A stretch of 64,000 nucleotides of DNA from Solea solea (Eukaryota; Chordata; Actinopteri; Pleuronectiformes; Soleidae), in assembly GCF_958295425.1 (NCBI RefSeq), contig NC_081138.1:7738302-7802301 (forward strand), given 5' to 3'. Positions within the stretch are counted from its first letter, which is position 1. Each line of letters starts with the position of its first letter. Shown piece by piece: positions 18,421 through 30,618 of this stretch. A program made the translations under genes and the position numbers. The notes beneath the pieces are model-generated. The model had not been told where the DNA came from. It made no database searches and saw only the letters and a list, made by a program, of their open reading frames with translations.

Positions 18421-20069
18421 AACAAACAATAAAACATACAATAAAACTATAAAATGATAAAAACCAATGTCTCATACTGGGTTGAAAGCAAAAGATTAAA
18501 ATGGGTTTTAAGATGTGTTTTAAAAGTGGACAGGGAAGCAAGAAAAAAGGCAGCCATTACCACACAGAATTGCTTAGTGTTTATTATGGACCCTTTGAAA
18601 CAGCCATTTTGACATGTTTCTGCAGGAAATTAAATAACTTGAAAACTTAACTTTTTAGATTTTATATCCTGTCACCAACGCCTACAACACATAATCATAA
18701 CCCTACAGCAATGACATTTTCAGCGTATCAATACAATCCTGCCATGTCTGCACCTTTATATCAATCCAAGACAACACCAGCACCATATTCTGCAGTCGTA
18801 TGTTGATCAAAGTAGATGAGGGACAACATTGTGGAGCACCTATAAGTTCAAGGTTGCTTATATACAAACAGTCTGAACCCATAAAACCTCCAAGATGAGA
18901 AAAATGGCACAGCACCACTGAACTGAACTGACCTGTTACATTGTTCTGATGGACCCAGGTCTGGCAGTAGTCTGTAAAAACACCCCAATCAAGCTCCAAG
19001 CAGCTTAAGTCCAAACGGATGTGTCTCTTTTGCAAGAGAATTGAGCACTACCTGTCACAGTGTCCAAATATAGTCCAGTCGAGAAGTGGATAGCATGGTC
19101 AACGTTGTCGGAAATGTGGTCACACCAACCACAAACAAGGAGCCTTCTCTGTAAATAAAGCCTGTAGTGAATGTCAGGGAGTTCACCTGAGAGTTCTCCA
19201 GATCCCCATGTCTACCTCATCACACCAAAGCATCGAGCTTCACTCTCCAACTCCTAGCAAGGGGGTAACGTGTACCTTAAGCCCTAAGCCTATTTTGTAG
19301 GTCTCTGCTTGAAAACTGCACACTCATAATGAAATGAACCACAAGGTCTATTAGAACGATTTGGGTGTCATAGTAAAGGAAACACTTGTGGGATTTGTTA
19401 CAATGTGTAAATATCAGAACATGTGTTACTGGTGAAGAGTAAATGAAGATGGCACACAACAAAAATGCAAAGAAACTGTTGGGAGAGCTACACATTCACA
19501 TTTGTTGGCTCCTTGTCTCCTCCATGACACTGCTTTACACACTCACACTCCCTAATTGGTTACAAGGTGAGAGGCCACGTCTTACTGCATCTGTAACTGA
19601 ATCATCTCTGTGTGCTGACAACTCACTTTCACTGTCCTTCCTCATTGTGCCAAGTTTGCAGGTTAGTGAGTCTACAGCGGCAGTTCAAAGTACCACCCAT
19701 CACTGATTTTCCCAATGAGTAAAAAATGTTTTACCACAATCACACCATTAGCCCTTGCCAGCAAATAACAACCACATCCGTTCTTTCCTGTAGAATCTCC
19801 TCCTGCTCTGTGGTTTTCCAGGTCTCTCCACAACAACAGCATCTTCTGAACAAGCTGAAGCGGAGTCTATTTTATGCTAATTTGAAGAAAAAACCCATCA
19901 AACTCCATCTGCTGATCGAAGCTGCGACAAACATTACGCCGTGTTGCATGTCGTGTTCTTAAATTGTTACTGAAAGCATAACTCCTGCACTTTGTTTGTA
20001 CATCTAGTTGCACTTTTATATTTCAATGTTTGTTTTGTAAGTGTTATCTCCCTGTCTTTATCAACTATG

Positions 20070-20165
20070 ACGTATGCTGCTGCCTTTCTTGGCCAGGTCA
20101 CCCTTGTGAAAGAGATCTTGATCTTAATGACTGTTTTATCTGGTTAAATAAAGGTTAAATAAATT
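20070..20165 (+). repeat. LINE-type 3' tail
   Basis: Reads CTTGGCCAGGTCACCCTTGT and then GGTTAAATAAAGGTTAAATAA, the typical 3' end of a fish LINE family. Related partial copies occur at about 21105 and, inverted, at about 43796. No coding part is preserved upstream. Confidence 0.45.
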
Positions 20166-20838
20166 ATATACTGGTGATAACTCATAAAGTGTGAGACGTA
20201 TGTGTCTATGTGTGGGCATGTATGCTCATAGGGCTAGATGACAACTTTTGTCATTTGCTACAACCGCTGGTGTGTCAGAGATGCTTCGGCTTACTCTAAA
20301 TGTGTTGTGTTCAGATCAGGTTTGGTCAGTATTCTCTAAGGCTTGATTGGGTTTGGTTCAAAAGAGAAAAATGCAGCCAAAGACACACTCAACCCAACAA
20401 CTAGCTACTAAACAAAATAAATGTTTTACGTTTTGATGTTAGCATTAATCAGGGTTCCCACACCTCGGTTGTCATTTTATTCATTTGCAGCACACTCTGC
20501 AGCTGGCCAAGTGATTGTCCTTGGAGTCCTTGGCAAGCCAGTCTTAATCATTTTCTGTGGTGAGCCAGAGATCTTGGAATTTACATCTGCTGATGTAAGA
20601 AGCCTGGCCACACGGTGCAGGGAGACAAAGGAGCTCTGCCCACCGGCAGAGGTTGTATAAACTTTGGGCACACCTAAGCCCATCCCTTCATGCCTAACCA
20701 CCAAGGTGAAGGGAGGTAACGAAAGTCAAGTTAAGCAGCCAATCTCATCCTCGCTGGTCTAGCCAGAGATTTGTTCCTGATGTCTGTCTGAAAACTCACG
20801 GCCAGCAACTCAACGGACCCAACAAGCCGGACCTCACG

Positions 20839-21033
20839 ATGGATCAGAGCACCCTCATCTCGCCCTTAATAAGAGGTGCATTCTGTCTGGGCAGACATAG
20901 CCTTGTGTTCTTGTTTTTACTCACTTTACTCGAAGGTGTGGTTGCACCAGCATTTGTTGCTTGCTATTTGTTGGCCACTTGTCTTGTGTCATTCATTGTG
21001 TCTAGTTTAGTCACTGTAATTGCCTTGCTGTGA
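20839..21033 (+). CDS. short hydrophobic ORF, unrecognised
   Basis: A 64-codon frame begins with MDQSTLISPLI and then has two hydrophobic stretches (around residues 23-43 and 45-64), as if it made a small two-pass membrane peptide. It ends in TGA. There is no splice context, conserved domain or nearby gene. It lies in intergenic, repeat-rich DNA. It may be a chance frame or part of an unknown mobile element. Confidence 0.15.
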   Translation: MDQSTLISPLIRGAFCLGRHSLVFLFLLTLLEGVVAPAFVACYLLATCLVSFIVSSLVTVIALL

Positions 21034-21411
21034 GGTACCAACAGTGGTATCCTCTACTCCCTTATGTGGCCTGCTTATAAATATCAGAAATATGAATTGT
21101 TTTGGCCAGGTCTCCCTTGTAAACACTATTATTATGTAAAGGGACTTAGTGTTAACCACAGAGTTGATTTTAAGCATCTAATTAAAAATACAAAGAATCT
21201 GAGAATGAGGAACAGGATGAGCAAAAATGCTTACTATTCCCAGGTTTTAACAGTCATTCATGCAACACTCTAGTTAACAAAACACTGCCCCCTGCTGGCC
21301 TGATCATCATACCTGATGTAAGTGGTGTAAGACCCAATCAATGACAGCAGATATTCTTTGACAAACAAAAAAAGAGGAAATATAATATATACAATACATA
21401 ATTATAACTGT

Positions 21412-21415
<4 letters not shown>

Positions 21416-21449
<34 letters not shown>
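21416..21449. repeat. (TA)n microsatellite
   Basis: An uninterrupted run of TA dinucleotides in AT-rich intergenic DNA. Confidence 0.9.
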
Positions 21450-21450
<1 letters not shown>

Positions 21451-21879
21451 CCTATAAATAAAGTATTATTCATTTTTTTTGATAGAAGCCTTCTGAAATA
21501 CTGATCCTGTTCTTCAGATCAACCTGCAGCTGCAGTTGATGTCCTGCATTATCTTTGAATGATGGTCAGAATGCAATGTCCACCAAATTTCACCGAATTT
21601 CACCAAATTTGAATTGAGAACAAACATTAATTGAGGAATTAATCAAGCATAACATTGAACCACTAAAAAGACATTTCTGTTCAGGAATTGCAAGTAAAAC
21701 ACTATAATTTGATATATTAATCAAGATATAATGTGCTTTACTATTTTTTCAGTTTTTTGTGAAATAGTAAATATGAAAATAATAATGATTATAGTCTAGC
21801 ATAAAATATCATTTTGTTAAAGAGCTTCTACAAACTGGTGTATTAACCATTAAAGAAACATAATCATTTTAAAGCAGCT

Positions 21880-22275
21880 GTGGCTTTTGGGTGGTGGTCT
21901 AATACATTTGTTAAATATAATATATATAAAATAAATGGAATTGACAGAATTATATTTTTAAAAAAGTCACCTCATAACATGTAAATATCCTTTATATAAA
22001 AAAGCCAAAAACAAACAAACAAAAAGGTATTATCTCAAATGAAAGGTAATAAGTGTATTTTAAGATCATGTAATCCAGATCATAACGTAGTTATTTTACT
22101 TTAGTGTATTTACAGTGTACTGTCACTCTCCTTTAAGAAGCACAAACATCTTTTCATGAGTCTAGAGAAACAACCTGTGTGCAACTTTATATCCAGATAT
22201 ACAGTATATACTGTAGCTTGTATATTAAGATATAGCCTAAAATACCCATATATTAATGATAAGCCTTAGAATAAT
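21880..22275 (+). mobile_element. MITE fragment, GGGCTGGGCAATA family (interior)
   Basis: Shares GTGTATTTACAGTGTA, CTGTCACTCTCCTTT and GAAGCACAAACATC with the interior of the copy at 27808-28250. It lacks the left end. Parts are also related to 23307-23560, apparently in the opposite orientation. Confidence 0.45.
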
Positions 22276-22410
22276 ATTTAATTTCATTTAAACAAACCCG
22301 TAGTTACATATAAACACATTGTCTACATACACACAATAATAATTTGTTATTAATGTGTTTTTTGCGGTAACACATTTGATAATTGTGGATGTGTGTGTCA
22401 GTGCTGCTAA

Positions 22411-22705
22411 CCCTAGCTCAGCCATTCCAATCCAGAAACTCTTTCCTGCTGAACTCGCACTGTGTGGCTGCTCTGAACTTCCATGCCACAACAAGTATGC
22501 TCATGCTAGCAGGATCCAGAGTGAGGTCATCACAGAACTGCTGGATCCCATCAATGCCTATCTTAGTTCAAAACTCTTGGCTTTATATTTGTTGTAGAGC
22601 TGCTCCAGCTTCTTGCGATCCACAGAGGTTTTCATGGATTATGGATTACCACATAAATAAAATCATCTGGAAAGAAAGCTGGTGTCTGTTGCTGTCTCAA
22701 TACTG
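22411..22705 (-). pseudogene. broken DCN1-like (dcun1d) gene fragment
   Basis: The minus strand encodes DRKKLEQLYNKYK, then [13 protein letters not shown], then [20 protein letters not shown] and a KEFLD...MAELG end. These are unmistakable pieces of the N-terminal half of DCUN1D1/DCUN1D2, the cullin neddylation cofactors. It is broken. The link between NKYK and IGIDG (normally DPQDENK) is replaced by a segment of the wrong length, giving a stop. One extra base breaks the frame before GMAELG. The more 5' part, corresponding to ATDNFFQNPELYIRES, is barely recognisable and has stops. Similarity ends sharply after ELG. The relic runs on without an intron, which suggests a partial retrocopy. However, it sits between adprhl1 and tmco3 in the orientation expected for dcun1d2, so a decayed original locus is also possible. 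Confidence 0.8.
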
Positions 22706-23306
22706 TGATTACCAGGACCTACCATTTCATTCAAATTCAACTGAATGGAGGCCACAGGTCGAAAAAGTCTCCAGTACTGTTGCCTTACAGCAAAAGGTTT
22801 GCATGTTCTCATGTGCATGCGGTTTTTATCGAGATACACCAGTTTCATCCCACAATTCAAAAAAATGCAGAGGGTAATTGGACACTCTAAATTGTCCATT
22901 CATTTTAGATTAACTATTGTCCCAACAGACTGAAGAAAACATCTTGTTTGTCATAGTTCTGCACAATCAAAACACAGTAATAATTTTAAATATGTGATTC
23001 AGATGAAAATGTGATTATGCAGAAATTACCATTCCCTCTCACATCGCAAATCATATTACAATCGCAATTCCAGTCAAAATAATTACGATTAGATATTTAT
23101 TCAAATTATTCAGCCCTATTGGTGACTCGTCCAGGGTGTGACTCCGCCTGTCACCCTGTGTGAGCTGGGATTGGCTCCAGCCCCCTGTGACCTTCATGTG
23201 GAGGATAAAGATGTAGACAGTTAATGAATGAATGGACAACCAGCATTATTTAATATCGATAAATATATCATGATATAAATCAAATCAATATTTCTGTAAA
23301 GCTTAA

Positions 23307-23570
23307 AGGTAAGACTGAGCAATATTCCTTATGAATAATATCTGAATATGTTTAGGCTATATTCAGATATATAAGATATGTGGGGATATAAAGCTGCACA
23401 CAGGTTGTGACATACACTGGTAATACAAAAAATATCTACCATTTATGATCTGTATTAGATGATCTTAAATTACACTTATAACCTTTCATTTCAGCTAATA
23501 CCTGGTTGGTTTCTTTGGCTTTTTAACATTAAATGAAGGATATTTACATGGGTAATGAAATTGACTATAA
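23307..23570 (-). mobile_element. MITE-like fragment related to the GGGCTGGGCAATA family
   Basis: Contains AGACTGAGCAATATTCC and CTATATTCAGATATATAAG. Further along come ATGATCTGTATTAGATGATC and CACTTATAACCTTTCATTTC, which resemble the reverse complement of interior parts of the copies at 21880 and 42486. It is diverged and non-coding. Confidence 0.35.
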
Positions 23571-24214
23571 ATGTGGTAAAAATTTTGCAAGGACCTAAAT
23601 ATATAATAATTCGATATATAATAATTCATTTATATTTTGTTATGTATTTCACATATGTATTCAATAAATATGATGATTATCAATACAACAGGCTTTATAA
23701 ACAGGAAAGGTCATCAGATACTTTATCACGATTTGAAATAAAAAAATAAAAAAAATAATAATAAAAAAATGTAATATTACCTCATATAAGTTTTTGTTAT
23801 TGTGTAGTTAGATAACTCTGTATACATAACAACACTGTGGGAAACTAAGAATCCTTGACGGAGATTTTATCTTTGAATATTTTCTCAAGTTTCCAAATGT
23901 AGCCAGTTCCTTCCAGACTTAAGGCTTCTGGCTTTTAAAGCATTAAAAATGTAAATTTTTTGTTAATGTTTGGATAGCATCTCATCTGATAAAGATGTTT
24001 TAAATCTACAAAACATGTAATATTGAACTGTAGCTTGACCTACAAATACACATGTATTGCAAACCAAATTGCAATCGCAATATAGGTCACAAAATTGCAA
24101 TAAGATGTTTTGCCCAAATCATTCAGCCCGAGCAGAAACCTTTCCTTGCCCCTTCCTTTCCTAGGGTATATTACTTAACACATAAACACAATCAAATTAC
24201 CCCAATGGCTCATC

Positions 24215-24835
24215 ACAGATTAGAGATTAGAGTCACTTTATTGCCATTGAATAAGTGCAGTACTCATACAACAAAATTAAGACATCTAACCTGAAAGTGT
24301 AATTAGTTACAGTCCGTTCCTCAGCCTGCTGGTTTTGGAACCGAGACTTGTACATCTCCTTCCAGAGGGGAGAAGTTTAATATAAGTTTGACACTGGAGA
24401 CTGTCCTTCACAGCCTCTGATGCTCAGTGGTATATGAGAGTCGCTGTGCCTCCTATAGTCCACAATCAGTTCCTTTGTCTTCTTGGTATTGAGTGCCAGG
24501 TTGTTTTCTCCACATCAAGCAGCCTGATGTTCCAACTCCTCCCTGTAGGCCTTCTCGTTGTTGCCACTGATCAGCCCCACCCATGATGTCATCTGCAAAC
24601 TTCCCTGTGAAGTTAGAGTCATGCAGAGGGATGCATGGGGGTGGATTTAGGGTGGAGGAGGTGTGGCTGTCTAACCACACAGACCGAGGCCTGTTGGTCA
24701 GACAGTCCAGTGTCCAGTTCTGGAGTGATTTGCTGATGTCCAGGTCACTGAGTTCGGACACCATCTTCTGACTGTGTTGAATGCTGATGAAAAGTCCACA
24801 CACAGCATATGGGCGTAGGTGTTGGTTAAACATAA
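24215..24835 (-). mobile_element. L2-like LINE fragment
   Basis: Codons on the minus strand match the middle of a fish L2-type reverse transcriptase, including VSELSDLDISKSLQNWTLDC, LTNRPRSVWLDSHTSSTLN and a degenerate FADD box (FADDIMGG). The downstream part is internally deleted. It ends, reading on the minus strand, with CAATGGCAATAAAGTGACTC, a typical LINE 3' tail. It is dead by frameshift. Confidence 0.7.
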
Positions 24836-24849
24836 TGTGGGACTACGGT

Positions 24850-25030
24850 CGATGAGTGGTTGAGCGAGCCATCTTTCAACTGGAAGGTCAAAGGTTCGAG
24901 GCTGGCTCTACTAGCCTACTTAACTCCTGACAGCTGTGCTGGCGGTGTGTGAATGGGTATGAACAATGAGTGATAGAAAATGATGTGCTGTATGAATGTG
25001 TGAATGGCAAAACAATAGTGTAAAGCAGCT
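24850..25030 (+). repeat. tRNA-derived SINE-like repeat
   Basis: Has a tRNA-like head: GAGTGGTTGAGCGAGCC resembles an A box and AGGTCAAAGGTTCGAGGC resembles a B box. It is followed by a TGTGTGAATGGGTATGAA body. It does not fold as an intact tRNA and a related copy lies at about 40794, so I read it as a SINE. Confidence 0.4.
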
Positions 25031-25039
25031 TTGAATGGT

Positions 25040-26290
25040 CATAGAAACGTTGTCCTCAATAAACAAGGGCAAATATTTAGAAATGAATTAACAAACGAAG
25101 ACACTAAACAGCCACCAAGGGGCACTATTTCATGTCTCTCCTCGTGGGGCTGATAGAATGACTGGGGTGAAGTTACCTAGCTGAAGAAGAGGGAGTTTAC
25201 AGCAGGATGAGGCAGGAGAAAGCTATGTTAATAGATGCCCCATGCATGTTCAATACATATGCACTTTGTTCCCTATGTTGTGAACAAAATGAGAAATCCT
25301 GCACTATTAACTTTTCACAGATATATTGTTTTCCTCAGTTAGACAAATACTGGGATGTATTTCCATATGATTGTCTTGCAATATATTGATTATCAGAAAA
25401 TCGTCATATCGTGATATTATTGGTATTGTGGACCATGTATCGCAAATGTATCGTGAGGTACACCACCACTATAAATACAGACCATTCACTATTTTATAAA
25501 CTGTTGTGTGGTACTCGAACAAGTGCCTGCTTTGCCTGGTCCTGGTTAGTGTAGAGCTCATGTGCAGCAAATGAAATAAAATCAGTGACTTTTTAACGTT
25601 ACTTCGCACAAAAAAGTCCTTGTCGAGTTAATTTAATGTAGACGCTGATGAGGATCACCAGCTCTGGCTACTCTGCATTGGCTGCAGCTATGGCCTCAAT
25701 TCAGAAATATGTCTGCGTTGCCGCCATATTGGTCCAGGAATAGTGGTTTTTGAAAAACTACAGTTGTGTTTACATTTACCAATTTCCATTGGTTTGATGT
25801 TTTGATATAATTTTAAATTCAAGGGTTCATGATCTAAATGAAGAGTTTGTCTCCAGTTACTGATCACTTTGACACTTTGACTGTGCTCACTGTAATCACA
25901 CAAATCAAGTGATTAAACTTAAATCAGATAGGTAATATTTTATAAAAGTATATGTACAATATATTTTGTATTAAAATACATTGAATTTTTTTAAATATAA
26001 TAATAAATATTGCTATGAAAACATATGGAATCGTGTGTGAGCATTTCATTTTTCTCAATTATGGTTTTTACAATTCCTTATAACAGTGCATTATTTTCAC
26101 CATGAAAGTTACTCAGTTCATGTAGAAGTTTGGTTACAAGAGCTCAACAACCGTTGAACTGCGGATCAAATTATTTGAGAAACGTTGACGTTAATGTGCT
26201 TTATATCCGGACAAACCATAACATTTACTGCTATGTTTTTCTTCTGGTCTTGACCGGACCAATATGGTGGCGACGATGACGTAGTATACG
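25040..26290. other. intergenic spacer with no gene seen
   Basis: AT-rich, with short random frames only. No exon with paired splice sites was found, and no trace of the missing C-terminal half of a dcun1d gene. Confidence 0.35.
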
Positions 26291-26299
26291 GAAGCCACT

Positions 26300-27230
26300 C
26301 ATGCGCTGTGTTCATGGGAAATGTAGTTCTGTGACACTACAATCTCACAGGTCCCTGTGTCCAATCTTACTTTAATAGCTAACGAGTTAACAGTTTCGGT
26401 TAAATACAAATGTGTCAATTAACAGCGACCTCAGACAGAAATAATTCACGTTAACTATGAAACAACTTACTACACAAACTCAAAGTAGGCTTAACATCAA
26501 CATAACTTCGTGTAGAAGACATTTAAACTGAGCTGTTGATCATAAAATAAACCACCTGGTGTCGGACAACGGTTTAAATTTGTTACAGGAAAATTACGAA
26601 CGACCACAACTTCAATACACTTGACGCAGTGGGGCGGGGAATAAGATTTGTATGAAAACTACAACTCCCATATCAAATCGATGAACATGTTTAGGAAGTA
26701 ATCGGGAGAAGAAAGTAAAATGACACAGACGCTCTGATAGTATATTAGGATAACAGAAGCACAGCTGCATTGTTGTTGAGTCATGGCGACATAATGGGTC
26801 TCGAGGAGGAACCGTGGACTTTATGTGTTTCTTTGCTAAGGTTAGCAAAGTTGTGCTAGCTTTACCCCGCTGTGTTAACGTGGACGTGTATGCTTGTGAC
26901 AGCTCGGAGGAATGTGAGGACTAACTTGGCTTCACATTCAGCAACAGGAGAGACTCTTTTTAAGTTAACACTCACACTAAAATCAGTCAACCGAGAGCTA
27001 GTTGTTGGGCTTACCTCGCCGCAGTTACGTTAGCCTCCTCAATTTTAAGACGGTACAAGTGAATGAAATGGTGATCGGCTGCGTTTACATCAGCTATGTG
27101 GCAGAGGAGGAGGAGGAGTGGAGCTGCTGCAGCACAACTACATGATTGTTCCTCTCTGCTCCTTCAGTCGTGGAGTGCAGTGAAGAGCCAGGACACTGTA
27201 CATAATCCTCAGGTACTTGCCGTCTTCGAA
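26300..27230 (+). promoter_or_regulatory. tmco3: candidate promoter and 5' non-coding exon of tmco3
   Basis: Relative to its AT-rich surroundings this block is richer in GC and CpG, around 26240-27230. It ends with AATCCTCAG followed by GTACTT at 27213, a good splice donor. The first tmco3 coding exon begins at an acceptor at 30563, with 5' untranslated bases before its ATG. A non-coding first exon ending at 27212 would fit that layout. In mammals dcun1d2 is divergently transcribed next to tmco3, so this could once have been a shared promoter. No transcript evidence is available. Confidence 0.35.
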
Positions 27231-27807
27231 TTTGTTTATCATTCGTAATTGATGTAACTTGTTAAAACTAAGTAATCACTGGGATATTGACCAGTGTATG
27301 TGTGTGTGTGTGTGTTTTCAGTTTGAGCGATGTGACTCATAGTTTTGCCATTACCTTCTTCGGATGTTATGGCATTATTCCGGTTAACAGTTAATTTACA
27401 AGGTTTCTATTTTCCCCATATTATTTAATTTCTCTTCATCTTTAGTTAGTTTTAGTAGTGGTGTTTATTGGGAGTTGGCATCTACAATGTTGCATTACTG
27501 CATTTAAAAAAAATATTTTGGATTCCTTACTGTACTTCCTGTCTTATCTTTTTGTCTTTGTTTTATTTGTTTGGATTTTTTTTTTTCCTTTTTATATTTT
27601 TTTCTTCACAGCAGTTAGCATCTGTATTGTTGCATTACTACCCTCTTCTTTTCTGTCTCTTTCCTTTGGCTTGTAGAGTTCCTCTTTGGTGCTTCTCCTG
27701 AGTTGCTGTTCATCCACATAAAGAAGATCAGGCAATGGGAAGTGAAGAAAGCAGTAATACAACATCACAGCAATCCTCATCTAGTGGGGCACTTAAGGGA
27801 CAAGAGT

Positions 27808-28250
27808 AAGGCTGGGCAATATATTGATATTATATCTATATCGTGACACAAGACAAGATATTGTCTTGGATTTTAGATGTGATGTCTTTGCCTTGTTTTA
27901 AAGGCTGTTGCATTGATAATCATATTTATTATATTGAATACATTTGTGAAATACACTAGCTATTATAAATTAAATATGATATATAGATTAAAAAAGTGCA
28001 AAATTACCTTTCATTGTTTCTAACACATGTAAGTATCCCTCATAAACAGTAGATATTTTAGAGTGTATTTACAGTGTATTGTCACTCTCCTTTGAGAAGC
28101 ACAAACATCTGAGTCATGAGTCTGATATTATTTATAAGCCCTATCGCCCAGCCTTACAGAAATATGGCTTTATATTGTGATATATATTCAAAGTATATTT
28201 TTCAAAAAGTATATTGCGATAAGGTTTTTTCCCATATTGCCAAGCCCTGG
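27808..28250 (+). mobile_element. MITE, GGGCTGGGCAATA family, near full length
   Basis: Starts AAGGCTGGGCAATATATTG and ends ATATTGCCAAGCCCTGG, which read on the opposite strand gives AGGGCTTGGCAATAT, so the ends are inverted repeats. The interior has no frame. This is the most complete copy in the window and defines the family. Confidence 0.55.
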
Positions 28251-30560
28251 AAGAAAGGAAATAAGTATTGGTTGATTAAATCCAGTTGAAGGCAGCAGTA
28301 CAGCAATACCATATACATCAACGGCCATAAAATACCACCACCAATTTTAACTGAGTTAACTGTCCGTATCTATTCCAGCCTCTTCTTCTTCTCCTTCTGC
28401 TTATTCTATTACTTCTTCTTCTGTGTGAGTTACTCAGTGAGTGGTGGTGTCCAGTTGGCATCTGCAGTGCTGCACGACCATTCTCCTCCTCTTTCCTTTA
28501 CCTCTTCTTCTGCTTCTATAACTCCTCCTTTTCCAGTCAAATTTGTAGTGCACAGCAGTGGTAGACAATAAATGTACCTAATGTACTTCATCACATGATC
28601 TGGATCTGATTATTGCTCATTTCAACTGCTACGCCACTAAATAAAAAATAAAAAACACAAGTTTTAGCTATGGTAATTTGGTTGCAGCAATTAGATAAAT
28701 GCAAGTAACCAATAATGATGCAACTACCTTTTATTTGATCTGCTAATTACTTCATGTATTCAATGAAATGTATCAAACAGTGCGTGGAGCTCTGATTCAA
28801 CAAAATAATAGGATAAAAGAATGTTTCACACATTATGAATCAATTATAGCTTTATAATGCCTCAGGACATTCTACATTTATTTTTACCTCTCTTGTTGTA
28901 ATGAATACATCTGTGGTTTCACTTGAGAACATTCAGGTTGTACAGTGTTTACTTTAGTTAGATCCCAGCTGACACAGGGCAAAATGAAGAACAGGTTGCC
29001 AGTCTATTGGCAGTCCATTGCCGGGCCAGGTCAACATATGATTTTATTTAATGTAATACCCATCCAAATTAAAGGAAATTGTGTGTGTGCGCGCGTGTGT
29101 GCATGCGTGTGCGTTCTTGCATTTTCAACAGCCAAACAGTACAAAACAGGGGTGCTATTGATTTCGAGCAACAGTAGCAGAGTTGCTGCAGTCCAGTCAT
29201 AGGAAGACAGACAGAGGAGGTTGAAACGTCACTCAGCTTGACTCATGCTCTCAAAGGTGCCCTCCACCTTGCTTGTGATAAAGCAACATTCCAAGCAGAA
29301 ACATGTACTGTCACAATAGGATGTGGAACAGCAAGTGTTACTGGATTGTTGTCAGGTGAAATGCCTGTTTTAGTACTCGCAGCAAGCAGTTGGACAGGAC
29401 ACAGGTGTGTATGCACAGCTGTTGTGTCAACTGTTCGTCCACCACACCCAGCCACAAAGACTATTCCCTCTGTTGAGAAGCACAGGAAATCAGGAACAGA
29501 TCATGACCCACATTAAAAAAAAGTTGTATCTCGTAATAATCGGTGCTTAAGGGATTTTCCCATATTTTTGTTGTTGTGAGTGAGTCATGTGGCCCTGTGT
29601 CACTTGGAGGAAAAAAACATTTAATAAATATGTATACTAGAGATTGGACAGTATATTACTATAAGTTTTTTGTCATCAATTTCCCTTAATGGGATAATCA
29701 TGGATGTGGAAAATCGTTATTATATTAGGTGAGTGGCTTGAATATGCTAAATGAAAATGTCTAACTTGCCAACATTCAGTCCTAGTGATTTATTTTTAAA
29801 TGCCAAAAGGCGATCCTGTATCTATGTAGTCATTCCAGGAACGTGATTTATTATGGTCTTATTTAAGGTTTTTTATTTTGGTTTTGCCCATTTCACCTGT
29901 GTTCTACATCTATATCAATTTACAAATCTGAAATAATATTTTTTGCAGTTGTGTAAATTATTTCATTAATTCTTTCAGGATAATTGTGATGCACAATATT
30001 CATATCCCTCGCCAAATATGTCTCTTTTTTTTTCAAGATTTGTTTTTATTAACAGAAGCTCTTACAGGATATTAATGGTGTGTAGCAAGCATCTACAGTT
30101 TGTTACATTGAAAGATGTATTTTACAAAAGAAACATACACAAATATATAATCTTAACAGACACACCATAAAGCGATGAAGATTTAAGATTTTTTGATTTT
30201 TGAACATCAGAAGAACCAAAACTAAACAAAGATATTACACAAACTTTTCCCATCCCACCCCCCACCCTCCTCCCTTGTATGGTTCTCAATTTCCTTTCAC
30301 TTATATACCTACACAGTCTATATATACAGTTTATACATACACCCATCTGTAAATATTCATATCCATATAAAAACAACACACTACCCACATCAAATACATC
30401 TATGAAATATGTCCTTTTTGAATATAAATTGTAGATCACGGCTCTTACATTTAAAAATGTTATTTGACCAAGTCATTGTTTAATGTATCATGCAAAAGTG
30501 AATTTTGTTCAAACTGCTGTATATAGCATCTATCTATAATTACAACTCTCTCTCTTTCCC
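28251..30560. other. upstream tmco3 intron/spacer, no coding exon seen
   Basis: Holds a fragment of the (GGATGGA)-type dispersed repeat at about 28959-29035 (GCTGACACAGGGC, then CAGTCTATTGG) and a CCCACCCCCCACCC-rich patch at about 30250-30280. The frame at 29238-29516 has no domain or splice context. Otherwise plain. Confidence 0.35.
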
Positions 30561-30618
30561 AGGTCTCATCATCTTGATCCACCTCCACACTCTAGTGCAG
30601 ACAGAAGTAGAGGTTTGG

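Noticed and set aside
24453..24833. 126-codon minus-strand frame as a host gene
   Set aside because: Its codons match an L2-type reverse transcriptase with a degenerate FADD box.
29238..29516. 92-codon plus-strand frame
   Set aside because: No recognisable motif, no splice sites in phase, and an overlapping open frame on the other strand; probably chance.
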